DNA from: Sarcocystis neurona
Taxonomy: Eukaryota > Apicomplexa > Conoidasida > Eucoccidiorida > Sarcocystidae
Direction of reading: 5' to 3'
Assembly (NCBI GenBank): GCA_000727475.1
Contig: KL647297.1
Span: 2,809,577-2,873,576, forward strand
Length of the DNA: 64,000 nt
Below are positions 34,491 through 46,956 of the stretch, one piece after another (the first letter of the stretch is position 1; the number at the start of each line of letters is the position of its first letter). Made by a program: the position numbers and the translations under genes. The notes below the pieces were generated by a model that had not been told where the DNA came from, ran no database searches, and saw nothing but the letters and a program-made list of their open reading frames with translations.

Positions 34491-37490
34491 TCCTACACAC
34501 GTACATATATGTATGCAGTTATGTTTGTATGTTATGCAGTTATGTTTGGACCTACGTGTTTGACGCTGCCATTGCTCGCGGCGTGGAATGCAGTCGACTG
34601 GCATTGATGCCACAAGTCTATACAGCAGCATTGCTGCCCTGCCATCGCCTTCTACATTCATACAGACAGAAGTCTGTTGTGTGTGTGCCGTAGCGCGGAA
34701 TAATAGTTGCACTTATACACATATATGCATATTATATGTGACCGTGTGTATGTTCTGTACCTCGCACATTTATTGGCAAAGTAAATAATTATGTGCATGC
34801 GTCAATCCATTGTTAGGGATACAAGAAATGAAACCGAGGGCGTGAGGGAAGCTGCCTTAAGTGCTAGGCGGAGTGTTGCAAAACGCGTGGTCGTCGCTGT
34901 GAAAGAAACTCACGTAGAACAGTTATTCGGCCACTCTCTTCAACACATGTAAACACAACACAGAGATGCCTGTGCTGTGTCATATACACCTCAACGTTCT
35001 AGGTTTTCTCTCATAGATCTGCACCACACATATACACACATATGCACCCGTACCTATATATATATGCACTTGCACATACTAAGGCACACACATGTGTGTT
35101 TAAGTCAGTGTCTATGTGTGTGCCCCTCTATTCGAATTCGCGCCAGTCCACATATCTGTCTTTTGACTCCTACGTCTACAAGTGAAGTCACGTTGCTTCT
35201 CCGTCTGTCGTCCTCCTCCTCTAGATACAACTGCAACCCCGCCGTAGCGGTAGGCTTAAAGGTGGTGGTGTCTCTCGTTTAAAGAAGTAGCAGACTTTTT
35301 CCCCTTCGCTCTGCTCACAAGCACGCAAGCGTGCGGCCACGTCTCCTGTCTGTCTACGTGAATTAGTCCACACACACACACACCGGTAAACGTCGTCGTT
35401 TTCTCGTAGCCTGTATAGAGACAAAGTGACTGCCATCCACCCGAGACTTCTTCCGGCCGCTGGCGCACACGTAGACACACGCGTACGCGGTGATATGTGC
35501 TGGCAGACGTTTGCCAGGACGGGCCACCGCTAATCCACAGATATTCGCTCCAGTATTTTCGATAGAAAAACGTAGTAGTTTCCCACACTCTCTAACGCGT
35601 AGAGATACGTATACGCTATGTGTAACGACAGCCCGTACGTCGTCTTCACATGTCCTGTCACATAAGAGGGACAGGCCACGCCACCCACCACGGCGTAGCA
35701 TGCGGCAAACAGACATGCATATACGTACGTGATGTATATATACGGAAGACTGGCCATTCGCTCTTCACGCACACATATGTACGTTTGCGTGTATCGAGGA
35801 GGTATTGCATGTATTCTCGTATGACGGACGTGCATATATACGTATCTCGGGATATACATTCAAATGTGTGTATATGTACGTACATATATTCGAAGTGTGA
35901 ATTACGTGTAGTCTTATATTACGGACCTCCGTGTATACGTATGTAGGGATATATACGCACATGACAAATGTGCATATATACACATTTATGCGTACGTATA
36001 TTTCCAGTATCACATACGTTCTCCTATTACCGACGCGCATGTATACATATCTATGCATATATAAACGTATGTGTGACACCCGGGTGTGTATACACATGTA
36101 TAGAGATGCTCACAAGAGTGCACAGAGACAGTCGGGCCTCTATGTCTCCCTCCTGGAGACGTGCTTCTGTCGCGCCCTGGAGACAGGTGTCCCTGTCTCT
36201 CTGTATATATGTAGATGCACCCCCAAGCCGAGCAGTGGGCACGTGTATAGAGGACGCGCAGATACACACACACACATATATATACACAAACACACACATA
36301 CATACACACACGAGTACACACATACACGAGTACACACACACACATATACACACACACATATATATACACATACATACATATACACAGACACATACATACA
36401 CATAGGTATTTACACACAGATATCTGTTTGGTGTGAGACGGAGGCTGCAGAAGAAGGCGTCAGGTGTTAGAATTAGACGATTTCTGCAGGTCAGGAAGTG
36501 CCGCAACAAATCCTTTTCAAGAGGATTTATCCGACTGTTCTCACGCATGCAAGACGGGACGGGCTCTGCGTCTAGCGTCGGGGACTCTCGCGCTTGACAG
36601 AAAGAAGTTCTAAGCAAACAAAAGGCGCATATAAATGAGGGTCCCCAAGTTCGCTGGCGCGCGCTGTGCTGTACTCTCAGCAGGTCTTCATCTCGACTCT
36701 TACACACATATATACGTACATGTATGTGGTGACATATACACACATATGTGTGTATATATATACGTTGACACATACACAATATATTCTATTGGTGTATGTG
36801 TATAAGTGTGTGTGATGACACATATGGATGTGTACGCATGTGGTTCAGGGTACCTGCGTATACGTATGTACAAAGGGCCTGTTGCACTTACAGCGAGCTT
36901 CCATACATATACACATATACATGTATATATGGTGTGATATATGCGCATATAGAAGTGTACACAGATACGTATGTGTATGTGTACGTACACATATGTATAT
37001 ATATACGTATATTTCCTTTTTACGGATCTACACTTAAAAGCATATAGTCTGCTCGAATTCTCTGCTGTGACCTATCTGTATATGCGTCCATATGTGTCTA
37101 TACATGCGTAGAAGCAGCACACAGGCTACCACCTGTGTACCTATCAAGCCAACCAGATGAGAGTTCTTCCTTTCTGTGGAAAGGATATTTGTATGTTTGG
37201 CTGCCGCAGCAAAAAGAGTCACCGTCGTGCTATCGCTATTGCGAGAGACACACACACACAGAGGAAGCCAAAGACGTGCAGCGTAGCCCTGGCCGTCTCT
37301 CTGTGTTTATATATATATATACAGAAATGTACCTCTCTATAAGTGAAGAGAAAGGCCGGCAGATATAGGGTCCGGCCTGAGCTTCGCGCGCGCTGCTGAG
37401 GCTGCTGCACGAGATCTCCTGACTTTCCGTTGTTTGTGGCGACGAGCAAGAAGTGACAAATTTCCTGCGACCGTTGCTTCTGCAAGTCGG
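34491..37490. repeat. Intergenic microsatellite region
   Basis: Long alternating CA/TA DNA with a dense (CA)n-type tract at about 36260-36415 (GATACACACACACACATATA pattern), TA-rich patches at 36740-36765 and 36985-37015 and many TACGTA/CATATG palindromic hexamers. A balanced patch at 36430-36660 has no supported gene. The 3' end of the BolA gene lies immediately to the right on the minus strand. Confidence 0.6.
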
Positions 37491-37508
37491 CGGTGCGGGG
37501 GGAGGAAA

Positions 37509-39937
37509 TCACTCCTCCGAGGGGGCCCTGGGGTGTATGGACAGCGCGTGGACGCCTGCTGCGATCTCCTCCTGCAGCAGCTTGTAGATTTCCCTGTGTC
37601 GCTGAATCAGCGGCATTCCCTCAAACCGAGCGCTAGTAACGATAATCCTGGAAGGGAAAAAAGAAGCTAACAGGCACGCGCGTTGCCGTGTGCTTCCGCC
37701 CTTCCTCACACAGAGAGACATATACACACCGGCGACGCACCAGGGACCCGCTTTATACACGAAGAAGGACAAGACTCGGACGGAGTATATCGAAAACACT
37801 GTTCTGCCCCCGTATACGACGACCCTGGTAGCACCGGCGTAACACAGAGAGATAGAAGACACATACGAGTAGAAGTAGACACACGCACAGAGAGAGGGAT
37901 ATGGATAGATAGAGAGACCAAGAAAGACAGAACTCGATACAGACTAACATAGGTAGACACACGGAAGCAGACACGGAAACGCCGAGACTTCGGCACGGCA
38001 GCAGCCGGCGGGATACGGAGAGACGCACACACACATATACGGAAAGGAGGTCTCTCTCTTCTCTCTCAGACAGGAAGACATCTGCAACACGTGCCTGGCG
38101 GGGTGGAAACCGCCAGTTTCTGTTTTCCTGATTGCTGGGAAAGTGTGTCTCAGTCTACTGCTGTCTACACGTATCGGTCTACACTCGTGGGTGTTGTTAT
38201 CGCTTTTTATCTTTCGATGCGTCCACACGCTAGTAGATATCTGTCTACCCTTATCTTCGTAGCTACTAATCTGTCAACACCTACATTTATATATTTGCTG
38301 CATCTGTGCCTATCTATGTACACCACTTTGTGCAGGTCAATCCTTCCCACGTGTCGAGCCGTATCGATCTCTCTATCTAGACCTCCATCTGTTTGCACCT
38401 GTATACGCTTGAGTCACTCCTTTTATATCTCCTCGACTCTCCCTGTCCCTCTGTCTATACCTGTGTCCGCCTGTATATGTGTCTATATCTCTCTCCCTAT
38501 GTATACCTGTCTATGTGTCTAACAGAGTGCCTGTATGTCTCTATGTCTCTGCCTATATACGTATACCTGCTCGCATATATCTCCACCTGTCTCTATCTAG
38601 CTCCCCGTATCCAAAACTGTGGGTCCGTGTGAACATCTCTCTGCCTCTATACTTCTCTCTCCATATACGTATATCTGTCCATATACGTCTATACCTATCT
38701 GTATCTGTCTATGTGTCTAATAGAGTATATATATGTCTCTATACCTCTGTCTATATATGTATATATGTGCACACCTATCTCTACCTGTATGTATCTATCT
38801 ATCTCTCTACACCCACCAGTCTATATGAGAATCTCTCTGTCTCTATATATCTTCCCCTCTCTACGTATATCTGTCCCCACCTATCGTGTCTACATCCATC
38901 GATGTCTAGAACTATGAGTCTAGTATCTGTGTGTTTCTATATATATCTCGCTACATGTATATCTGTTCGTATGTGTCTGTCTCTAGTTTACCTATTTATC
39001 TACTACGTCTACGCGTATATCTCCGTCCCTATGGACACCGACGGTGCGTCCTTCTGTGACGTACTCCTCCCATCTCTATCTCTTTAAGCGAACGAATATA
39101 TACACACGTGTACATATCATGCGTGGGGAGGTCTGCGTCCCGGTCTTCATCGGCGGACATCTACGAACGCCTATATTCCTGCACATATCTGCTACGCGTC
39201 ACGTGTATCTACCTCCGTCTATCTGTGTCTGTCTGTCCCCACCATCGGCCGTTTGTTTATCTATCTGTATGTTCCTGTCTCCGTGTGTCTACTTACGAGT
39301 TTGTCTACCTACTATATCTCACGACATATATATGCATATATTTATCTCTCTCCCTCTATACGTGACATACACACACACCAACCCCATCTACACACGCATG
39401 CGTACGCCCACGTATACACGTATTCACCTCGTTTAAACGAGACTTTTTGCGTCCATTTACATCATCCTCATCCTACGTGTGCAGCGTCTTCTTCTACCTC
39501 GACGATGTCTGCATGAGGGCGTCTGCTTATCCCCAGCCAAACCCCACGTCACAGTCACCTCCAAGAGCAGCAGCAGCAGCAATGCACTTCGACTGTCCGT
39601 GCACCTGTGGACACGCTGCATGCAGGCGAACTGCCTCAGTACTTGTCGAGGTCGACAAAAGCAGCTCTGGTACAAACGTGAGGAAGTTTGCAGCAAGAAG
39701 GAGAAGTGTTTATACAAAAGAAGAAGTTTATATACCGAAAATGCGTTTCCGAAGGACGCAGCCCTCGCGCCCCCGCGTGTCCCACGTGCTCCGCCGTCTG
39801 CAGACATCAGTCGCATGCAGACACACACACACACACAGACGTACATATAGAGAACCGAAAATTCTTGCCAAGACAAAGTTATACATACAACTATCTATCT
39901 ATATACATGTGTGTGGATCTACACGAAGATACACGTA

Positions 39938-39969
<32 letters not shown>

Positions 39970-41393
39970 CCTACGCAGTCCTCTATTCCTGTATCTCTTA
40001 CTCACTCTCTCTGTCCTTCTCTCTCTGCCGACATATACATAAATATGGACGCACTTACGCATGCAGATATGCATACAAATACAACAAAAACGCGCTTTTT
40101 TGCTTCCGCTCACTCTCTCGCTTTTTCCCTGCATCTACATATATATATATACATATATATGGGGACGGAGGTACATACATGAAGACTTCGAAGTGGCAAC
40201 ATACTTGTGTACTTCTGTGGATAAATATGTGTATACTCGTTTCTGAGTATCTCTCCCGTGCATGCAGATCCACACGTAAATATATGCAGACAGATAAGGA
40301 ATCGAACACGTGTAGCTGCGTCAGAACAAAAGTATACACCGATAGACAGTCACATATATATATATATATATTTCCAACCTCCTGTCTATAATCTAACATA
40401 TATATATACATATATATATGTATATGTAGAAGCAGATATAAGTATGCGATCTTGCTCGTCTAAAGGTGAGTGACAGTACATACATCCCTATACAACTGGA
40501 TACACATACATATACATATACTCGTGTGTATACATACACGTATATTTATATATATATACGCACATGTAGGCGTACAGACGAAGAAGGGAAGACATGCAAA
40601 TACACCGTAGCTCTGTGTGCACTTATAGATACACACATTTGTAGATATACATACATATATCCATACATGTACATAGGGAGTAATACACATACGCCTTTGC
40701 AGATATATATATATATATATATATATGCGTGACCAAAGAATTCAACAAGCACACGGATATAGAGTACACGTAGAATCTGATATACATATATATATGTTCA
40801 TATATGTGTACACGTGTACACTTAGAAGAGCAGATATATACATATATATAAGATATATAAGTACCTAGAACGTAACAGACATATGCCTGTATATACACAT
40901 ATGTCTATACATGTACACAGGAAGTAACACACACGCCTTTGCACATATATATATATATATATATACGACCAAAGAGCTGAATATGTGTATAGAGTATACG
41001 TAGAATCTCACATATATAAATATATATATATATATATGCATATATGTGTAGACGCATATACTTAAAAGAGCAAATATATATATATATATATATACATAGA
41101 AAGCAACAGACATGTGCCTACATATACATATACATATATATATGTATATATGCGTACTTAAACACGTCAACGAGTGCACGTTATAGCATATAGAACGCCA
41201 TCAAACAGACGCCCCTGTGTATATACATATATATATACACTTCCTTCCTACACATGTGCATGCATTTACAGACCTCGGAGGGAGAAGTTCTTATTTACGA
41301 AGAAGGCCCCCGCACAGACATATTAACTTTTGAGAAACGTACCTCGTCGAGGATGGCGAGCGTGGACGGCTGGAGCGCCTCGCGCAGCTGCAT
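37509..41393 (-). CDS. BolA-like protein, three exons
   Basis: BolA-family proteins partner monothiol glutaredoxins and take part in iron-sulfur cluster handling and redox regulation. Exon 1 is 41393-41343 (MQLREALQPSTLAILDE, donor GTACGT). Exon 2 is only 62 nt, 39797-39736 (TAEHVGHAGARGLRPSETHF plus CG, donor GTATAA). Exon 3 is 37647-37509 and ends in TGA. Phases 0 and 2 join cleanly; the second junction completes Arg in ETHFRIIVTSARFEG. The 83-residue product has the family order: N-terminal helix, H-x-GH-x-G segment, ETHF, the RFEG...RHREIY core (R-F-x-G-x5-RHR) and VHALSIHPRAPSEE with the invariant His. It is close to the length of short BolA1/BolA2-type proteins. No targeting peptide is visible if translation starts at 41393. 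The ATG sits inside GCATGCAG, so this could instead be a splice acceptor with an upstream exon carrying an organelle signal. Introns are 1.5 and 2.1 kb and repeat-filled. Confidence 0.9.
38150..39420 (+). repeat. Degenerate TCTA/CTGT/CCTA repeat in BolA intron 2
   Basis: Over a kilobase the + strand is made of short pyrimidine-biased units such as TCTATCTGT, CTGTCTATA, ACCTGTCTCT and CTCTATATAT without a fixed period. Open + frames (for example 38479-39087) translate to Leu/Ser/Tyr/Ile strings and are artefacts. It resembles the (TATC)n tract at 3.4 kb after heavy mutation. Confidence 0.65.
39930..40640. repeat. TA/CA microsatellites in BolA intron 1
   Basis: (TA)n runs lie at 39953-39969, 40140-40160, 40356-40370 and 40397-40425, separated by CA-rich DNA. 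No coding sequence is seen. Confidence 0.6.
40640..41130 (+). repeat. About 240-bp imperfect tandem duplication in BolA intron 1
   Basis: Two successive units share, in order, GGGAGTAATACACATACGCC (40675) or GGAAGTAACACACACGCC (40920), then TTTGCA followed by a (TA)n run, CGACCAAAGA or GACCAAAGA, a GAATCTG/GAATCTC ATATA segment, CTTA(G/A)AAGAGCA(G/A)ATATA and a AACAGACAT(A/G)TGCCT motif (40871 and 41103). The TA runs differ in length between copies. Confidence 0.75.
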
Positions 41394-41399
41394 GCAAAC

Positions 41400-42600
41400 G
41401 GAACGCGACCATAAAAGTGGGGCGCCACGGACTCTCAACAGCTAGCACAGACATGCAGCACACAAATATAAACAGGCAGCAATAAATCTGCGTAGACGCG
41501 GAAGATACGAGCGACACACGTATACAAATACGTGTATAGACGTATGTTGCAGACCCGTCCAGCGTAAACTCAAACGCATGCATGCGTATATATAAGATAC
41601 ATGCAGGACTAATACAAACACACGGATATTCATATATCTGTGTGAACGAATGAAGACACGAAGCACGTGCTTTCACATATATGAGTAAATATGGCACATG
41701 CGGCAGAAGACTGCGTGGGCACAGGAGGACGGGGAGTTGCAAATACATATGTCCATATAAGTGTCTGTACGGGGACCAATATACACATGTGTCATTCACG
41801 AATGCATGTGAAATGGCTCTCAGATACGACTGCAGAATTGCGCGGGCAAACAGAAGTTAAACAGACGCAGAAATACGAACACAGCTCTCTTCTTTCTCTA
41901 CATATACATGTATATATATGCATGCATGTAGATCGACTTACGAAGATCCTGAGGTACACAGAGACAAACACACTTGTATACACATATACATATATGTGTG
42001 TACAAGTGCACGTACGCGTATATCCGTATAATACATATATATATATATATATATACGTATGCATATATGTACGGTCATCATTATCATATATATGTATATA
42101 TATACGTTGGTATGTGTACCCATGTAGATAGAAGTCCTCATGCATCTTCATATATACACATACGTATATATCGTTTTACGTAAAGAAGCATATACACATG
42201 TGTATTCCCACGAGTTTTGTACGCAGGATCTCACGTTGTAGCCGCGTATATATGCGTGCATATATGTACGAAAGTGTCAGCAGGTCCTGAGGCCAAAAGA
42301 GAGTCTGCAGCTGCGACAGAAAGAGCCACCCTCTGCGTTGCACATGTATGTATATATATACATATATGTACATATATATAAATACGCCCATATATATATA
42401 CGTGTGTATATAGGCAAATGCATAGTTCTGAGTATACGTAGCATATGTGTCAGTATATGTAGGAGATGTGCAAAGCAAACGTGTGAACCCCCGCAAACAC
42501 GTAGATATGCACGTATGTCTATATACGGATAGAGAGAAGGTCGGTCACAGGGCTGAAGATAGATGTACAGACACACGCAGAGAGACACAGAAATGCACAA
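41400..42600. other. Region between the BolA gene and the 42.6-44.8 kb island
   Basis: This is upstream DNA of the BolA gene on the minus strand and probably holds its promoter. (TA)n tracts lie at 42033-42053 and 42355-42380. No supported gene was found; open frames are Tyr/Ile/His-rich. Confidence 0.4.
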
Positions 42601-42609
42601 CCCATTTTT

Positions 42610-44769
42610 CCACTTGTCCTGAGCTGCAGAAAGAAAGAACCTTGGGCTCCTCAGTACCTTCTTCTCCATGCTCCGGGCAACCGGCCTTCCTGGGTCCGCA
42701 GCTTCCCTGTTGCTGTTATTTTGGCTGTTGCCGGCCCCCTTCTCCCCCACGCTGCTGCTGCTGTTGCTGCTGCTGTTGTTGCTGCTACTGTTGCTGCAGT
42801 TGCTATTGCTTGTGCTGCTGTTGCTGGTGCTGCTATTGCTGCTGCTGGTGTTGCCGCTGCTGCTATTGCTGCTGCCACTGTTGCTGCTGTTGCTGTTGCT
42901 GCTGCTGCTATTGCTGCTGCTGTTGCTGGTGTCGTTGCCCCTCCATTCTTCACTGTTGCTGGCGCTGCTGGTGCTGCCGTCGGAGCGGCTGCTGTGGCTA
43001 AGGCTCCTGTTGCTGCTCCTGCTGCTGCTCTGAAGCTGCTCCTGGAAGTGCATGGTGCTGCTGTTCGCAGCAGCTTCTGCAGCACTTTGAAGTGGAAGCA
43101 CCGCGGGCATCTTCTGCCGAGCTGCAGTGCGCAGAAAAAAGTTCTGTTGCTGCAGGGAGAGCTGCTGCTGCTGGCACTTCTGTTGCGGCTGCACACGCAG
43201 TGCCCCTCGTTGCTGCTGTCTCTGCTGATGCTGCAGTCCACTACGCCACTGCTGCTGCTGCTGCCCAGTACTCTCCTGCAGAAGAATCCGCGCCGCAGCG
43301 GCGCCCGCTGCGTGCAGCAGCCAGTGAGGAGGGATGAAAGACAAAGGAGAGGCGTAAGTCGAAAACTCACTCAGCAGCGCATGCCTTCGCGCTGCTGCTG
43401 CTGGGACGAAGCACCGTTTGCTGCCGCCCCTCTTGCTGCTGCTGGTCTTGCAGCTGTTGCTGTTCCTCCTGTAGCTCTTAGTGCAACTGCTCTTGCTGCT
43501 GTTGTTCTTGCTGCTGTTGCAGCTGCCGCTGCTCTCGCTGCTGCGATGTGTGTGTGGTTCGGGAGCCACAAGGCTCTCGGTGCTGCGGGCGCTGCGCGTG
43601 CCGCATGCAGTGCGCAGAAAGCCGGGCGCGGCAGCAGCGACAGCAGCAGGAGAAAGAGGAGCGGCAGACGAAGAAGCAGCAGCAGAAGAAAAAGAAGCGA
43701 CTGCAGGGGAGAAGACGGTGGAAAAATCAACAGTCACAGAAGTGGAAGAGTCTGCAGAGAGAGAAGGAGCGGTGGAGAGGAGAACGCGTGGAAGATTCGA
43801 GAAGGTGGGTGTACGTACACCCGGTGAACTGCGGTCAGCAGAACAGCAACTGCAGGACCGGCAACGGAGAACTGTCCGAGCACAAGCAGCAGGAGCAGCA
43901 CTGGCAGCAGCAGCACCACGTTGAAAAGACGAGGTCTCTGTGGCAATCGCTGATGAAAGCAGAAGAACTTCCCTCTTCGTTGCTGTGGCAGCTGGCGCCT
44001 GAGGTGCTGCTGTTGCTGCTGCTGGTGGCGGGGTGGCTGCTGTTGCTGGTGGTGCTGTTGTTGCTGGTGTTGCTGCTGAGCCTGCTTCACCCGCTGTTCG
44101 CCGTGCTGCGCAGCGACTGACGGCCCGCGCGCTGTAGCAGGGGAGGAGAGAAAGCAGCAGAACCATCCCAAGGCAACAGTTCCACCGCATCCGGGACCAA
44201 CCGCAGCAGCACACGGAGAAGCAGCGGCGACAGCAGTAGTAGGAGCAACAGCAGCAGCAGCAGCAGTGGAAGCAACTGCAGCCGTCAGGATGACCTCCCA
44301 CTGCTGCAGAGGAACAGAAGACGGGGTAGAACGAGTAGCGTGAAGCTGCTGCTGTTTTCCTGTGCACCGCTGCAGCAGGACGATATCCCGCCCGAGGCAG
44401 CCGCAGGCGTAGGTATAGACTAAGAAGCACACGAGCCGCAGCAGCCACAACAGCAGCCGCTGCAGCAGCAACACCAGAGACGGCAGCGGCAGCAGGACAG
44501 ACAACAATCGCGGCAAGAGCAAAAAGGGCGACGGCAGCTACACCTGCAACACGCCTGACGGCAGGGACAGCAGCAGCGATACTCTCCGCAGTAGTACCAA
44601 CAGGAGCAGCAGGCTCTGCTTCACGAAATGCTCTCCGATGGGGAGCAGCAGTGGAAAGGACCAAGGCACCAGCAGACGCTGCTATCCGTCTCCCCTTCCT
44701 CGCTGCATGCAAAGCTGCTCGGGCAGGCCAACCACACACTCCATCCCACCGCGTTGTTGCCGCTGCCAT
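42610..44769 (-). CDS. Putative low-complexity protein in a CTG/CAG island
   Basis: The minus strand is open from 44769 to 42277. The most protein-like part is about 43380-42620, which reads FSTYASPLSFIPPHWLLHAA, then Gln-rich, then NFFLRTAARQKMPAVLPLQS, then a Ser/Asn-rich tract and ARSMEKKVLRSPRFFLSAAQ. The upstream part (44769-43700) alternates Ala/Val-rich hydrophobic stretches with Cys runs and may be read from the wrong frame. The last 350 bases to 42277 translate CA/TA microsatellite and are very unlikely to be coding. A second minus frame (43370-42651, Ala/Thr-rich) and a + frame (42721-43827, Ala-rich) are also open. Expect a real gene here on the minus strand with Ser/Asn, Gln and Ala runs, but exon limits are not known and no family was recognised. 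Confidence 0.4.
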
Positions 44770-45112
44770 ACTAGAGGTGCTCTTGCTGCTGCAGACGGTG
44801 CTGCTCCTGCTGCTGCGGCAGGCAGTACCTCTTCTGCTACTCCGCAGAGGGCGCTACTATTGCTGCAGCTGCTCGTGCGTCTCGACGACGCGCGCGACCG
44901 TTGTGTAGCTGCTGCTCGTGCGGGTCGCCCACACTTCCCAGAGTCTCACCGCCAGCTGCGCCGGAGTTGGCGGAGCGGGAGGCAGCAACGCAGCGGCAAC
45001 AGCAGGTGCACCAGCACCACCAGCACCACCAGCAGCTTCCGCCGCTAGAGCAGCGGGGCGGCGGGAGCACCAAGCAGGAGGAGCAGCAGACACACAAGAA
45101 GCCGAAACGGAT
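44770..45112. repeat. CAG/CTG-interrupted island, frame undecided
   Basis: Triplet-rich sequence with all frames largely open. A GCACCACCA-type GCA/CCA run lies at 45005-45030 (+). On the minus strand 45093-44857 includes LAVRLWEVWATRTSSSY, which is mildly protein-like. No decision is possible from the sequence alone. Confidence 0.35.
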
Positions 45113-45951
45113 TCAAGCGAGCACTCGCAAGAGTAGGACGGAGGCGGAGCAGCAGCAGCAGTTCAACAGATACAACAGCGTATAACAGTGTCTATAAGCA
45201 GCTGTCAGGGGCCCCGTGTTGCTGCCCGCGACCCTGCTGTGGAAGTCGCGCACAGGAACAATCCCCAAGCAAGACGACAACGATGTACATATATACATAT
45301 TACATGTACGCTGTTATGGCTGTGGAAGGGGATGTACGTATAGGTGCATGCGGATGTTGTACGTATATATGTGTATATCTCTACGATGTGGTGGAGGGCC
45401 ACGTAGTGGGTGTCTACACGTGTGTGCGCGGGAGGGAAGGCTCGTCCACAGTATTGGACGCATGTAGGGAGGGAAAAGGAAATTCGTAACTCTCTATGTA
45501 GCCTTACATATATATGTGCACGGGCAGGCCAGGTGTGTCTTGTCTATACTTACGTATATATACACGCCAGGTTCCCCTTCAGACGTGCAGGCATATGTGT
45601 GAGGAGGTGTCTGATGAGACTGTGTGTGGCCGTATCTTTGCACTGGTGTGTGCGGTTAGAGGAGAGGTCCACCAGCGACGGCAGAAATGGCAGCCCGCCG
45701 ATAAAAACAGGCACTCCATTTCCAAACTGCGATTCAACGCGTACTGGCTGTGGACGTGCGCAGCCGTGGTCAAGACTGTTCAGCCGCTGCTTTTGATGCC
45801 TGCTGCTGCTGCGGACTAGGCCGCGCATGCGTGATGCCGAGGGTGCTTGGCTGCTGCTTCTGCGAGGGCACACAGAAGCGCCGCGAGACCCAGAGAAGAA
45901 GCATATGTTGTCTTGGTGAATGGCAGCTGCTGCGGAAAAAAGAAGTCTCAA
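45113..45951 (-). CDS. Putative two-exon gene segment, unknown family
   Basis: The minus strand from about 45951 to 45554 reads with FGNGVPVFIGGLPFLPSLVD and a following helix-like ATHSLIRHLLTHMPARLK. It ends ...LACIY plus AC at a consensus donor GTAAGT (45553-45548). An acceptor CACAG then opens 45236-45113, joining in phase as T-RVAGSNTGPLTAAYRHCYTL... and ending LLLRVLA with a stop. The upstream limit is uncertain: acceptors exist near 45935 and near 45736. The opposite strand also holds a protein-like frame (45583-45819, + strand, with a CCTTCAG acceptor), and only one of the two is likely to be real. No family was recognised. Confidence 0.35.
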
Positions 45952-46590
45952 GCCACAGGGTCGGCCATAGCGACCTTGGCAACAACAGCAACATCAGTAG
46001 CAAGAGCCTTCGCCGCGTGGGGCTGCCCGCACGGCGGACGTTGCGGACGGCACTCTCAGCAGGCAGCGGTAGTAGAGCGACAGGGGCCGCTCGCTACTAG
46101 AGAAGAAGCAGCCCCAGGCACATGCGACGACAACGGCAGCAGGGGGCCTGCGTTATGTTGAGCCGTAGCAGTTGCTGCCGCTGCTGCTGGGCGCTCCCCT
46201 CCAGTTACAGCGGCGGCGAGGCCCGGCGGCTGCAGGGGCACCGGGTTTCCCAAGCATTCTGCTGTCCACCAGCAGCAGCAGTCGCAGTGTAGAGGAGTCG
46301 CAACATCCGCCGCAGCAGCACCGTCAGACCTGCGTTGTGACTGCTGACGCCAGAGGCAGCGTCACCACGAGCAGCATTAGCGCGTGCGGTAACAGCCGCA
46401 CCGCGCAGCTGCGGGCAGCAGCGGCAATAGCGGCTGCAGCAGCACAACAACAGCAGCTGCATAGCAGCAGGACCGATACGTGGGCAGGGTCGGCCGGAGC
46501 GCTTGCGGTAGAGCCGTAATGTCGAGCAGCACGCTGGCATTGAGGAGCAACACGTGCGGGTATCTGGTGGCGTGAAGGCTTCTTTACACG
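45830..46590. other. GC- and CAG-rich island between the antisense ORF pair and eL37
   Basis: Frames are open on both strands: + 45847-46161 and 46172-46519 are Ala/Arg/Ser-rich, and - 46684-46205 is Cys/Ala-rich. A GCAGCGGCAATAGCGGCTGC patch lies near 46418-46437. This block lies upstream of eL37 and could include an exon of the minus-strand gene at 45113-45951. No model can be supported. Confidence 0.3.
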
Positions 46591-46956
46591 TGTGAGTCGA
46601 TTTTCTGTACTTTTTCTGTTTTCCTTGCGTGCTGCTAGGTGGTTGTGGGGTGCTGCGGAGCGGCAGCGCGACCGAAGAAGGCACAGGCAGCGGCGGGTTT
46701 TTACCGTTTGCCCTGGAGATCCACGTTTTCAGCCTAGTGATCTAGGGCTTCGGCCTCTTTCGTTCCTTCCACCGTCTGTCCTTCCGCTACTTTTACAGCA
46801 GCCGAACGCCGAGTCCATAGTGGCACTCGCGTTGTTGCGGCTTCTTTTCTCCTCCTCCTCGTCCCCCTCTCCGTCATCTACCTCCTCTGTCTACCGTGCT
46901 GCAGCTGCGGCTGTCGTGTGGGGCGTGCGGCGTACGTACACAGATTCACGTAAATA
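46590..46956 (+). promoter_or_regulatory. Probable 5' flank and leader of eL37
   Basis: Pyrimidine-rich stretches (CTTCTTTTCTCCTCCTCCTC around 46840-46860) precede the eL37 start. The start context AAATAATGG has A at -3 and G at +4. No TATA box is evident; a leader intron cannot be excluded. Confidence 0.3.

Noticed and set aside
37944..38228. A minus-strand stretch containing a TETHF-like reading, first considered for BolA exon 2
   Set aside because: A stop lies immediately upstream and the following residues do not fit BolA; the exon at 39736-39797 matches the family and both splice phases.
38479..39087. A 202-codon + strand ORF in BolA intron 2
   Set aside because: It consists of Leu/Ser/Tyr/Ile strings generated by degenerate TCTA/CTGT repeats and lies within the BolA intron.
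42277..42610. The 3' end of the 830-codon minus-strand frame
   Set aside because: It translates TA/CA microsatellite (Tyr/Ile/Cys/His strings) and lies beyond the last protein-like stretch.
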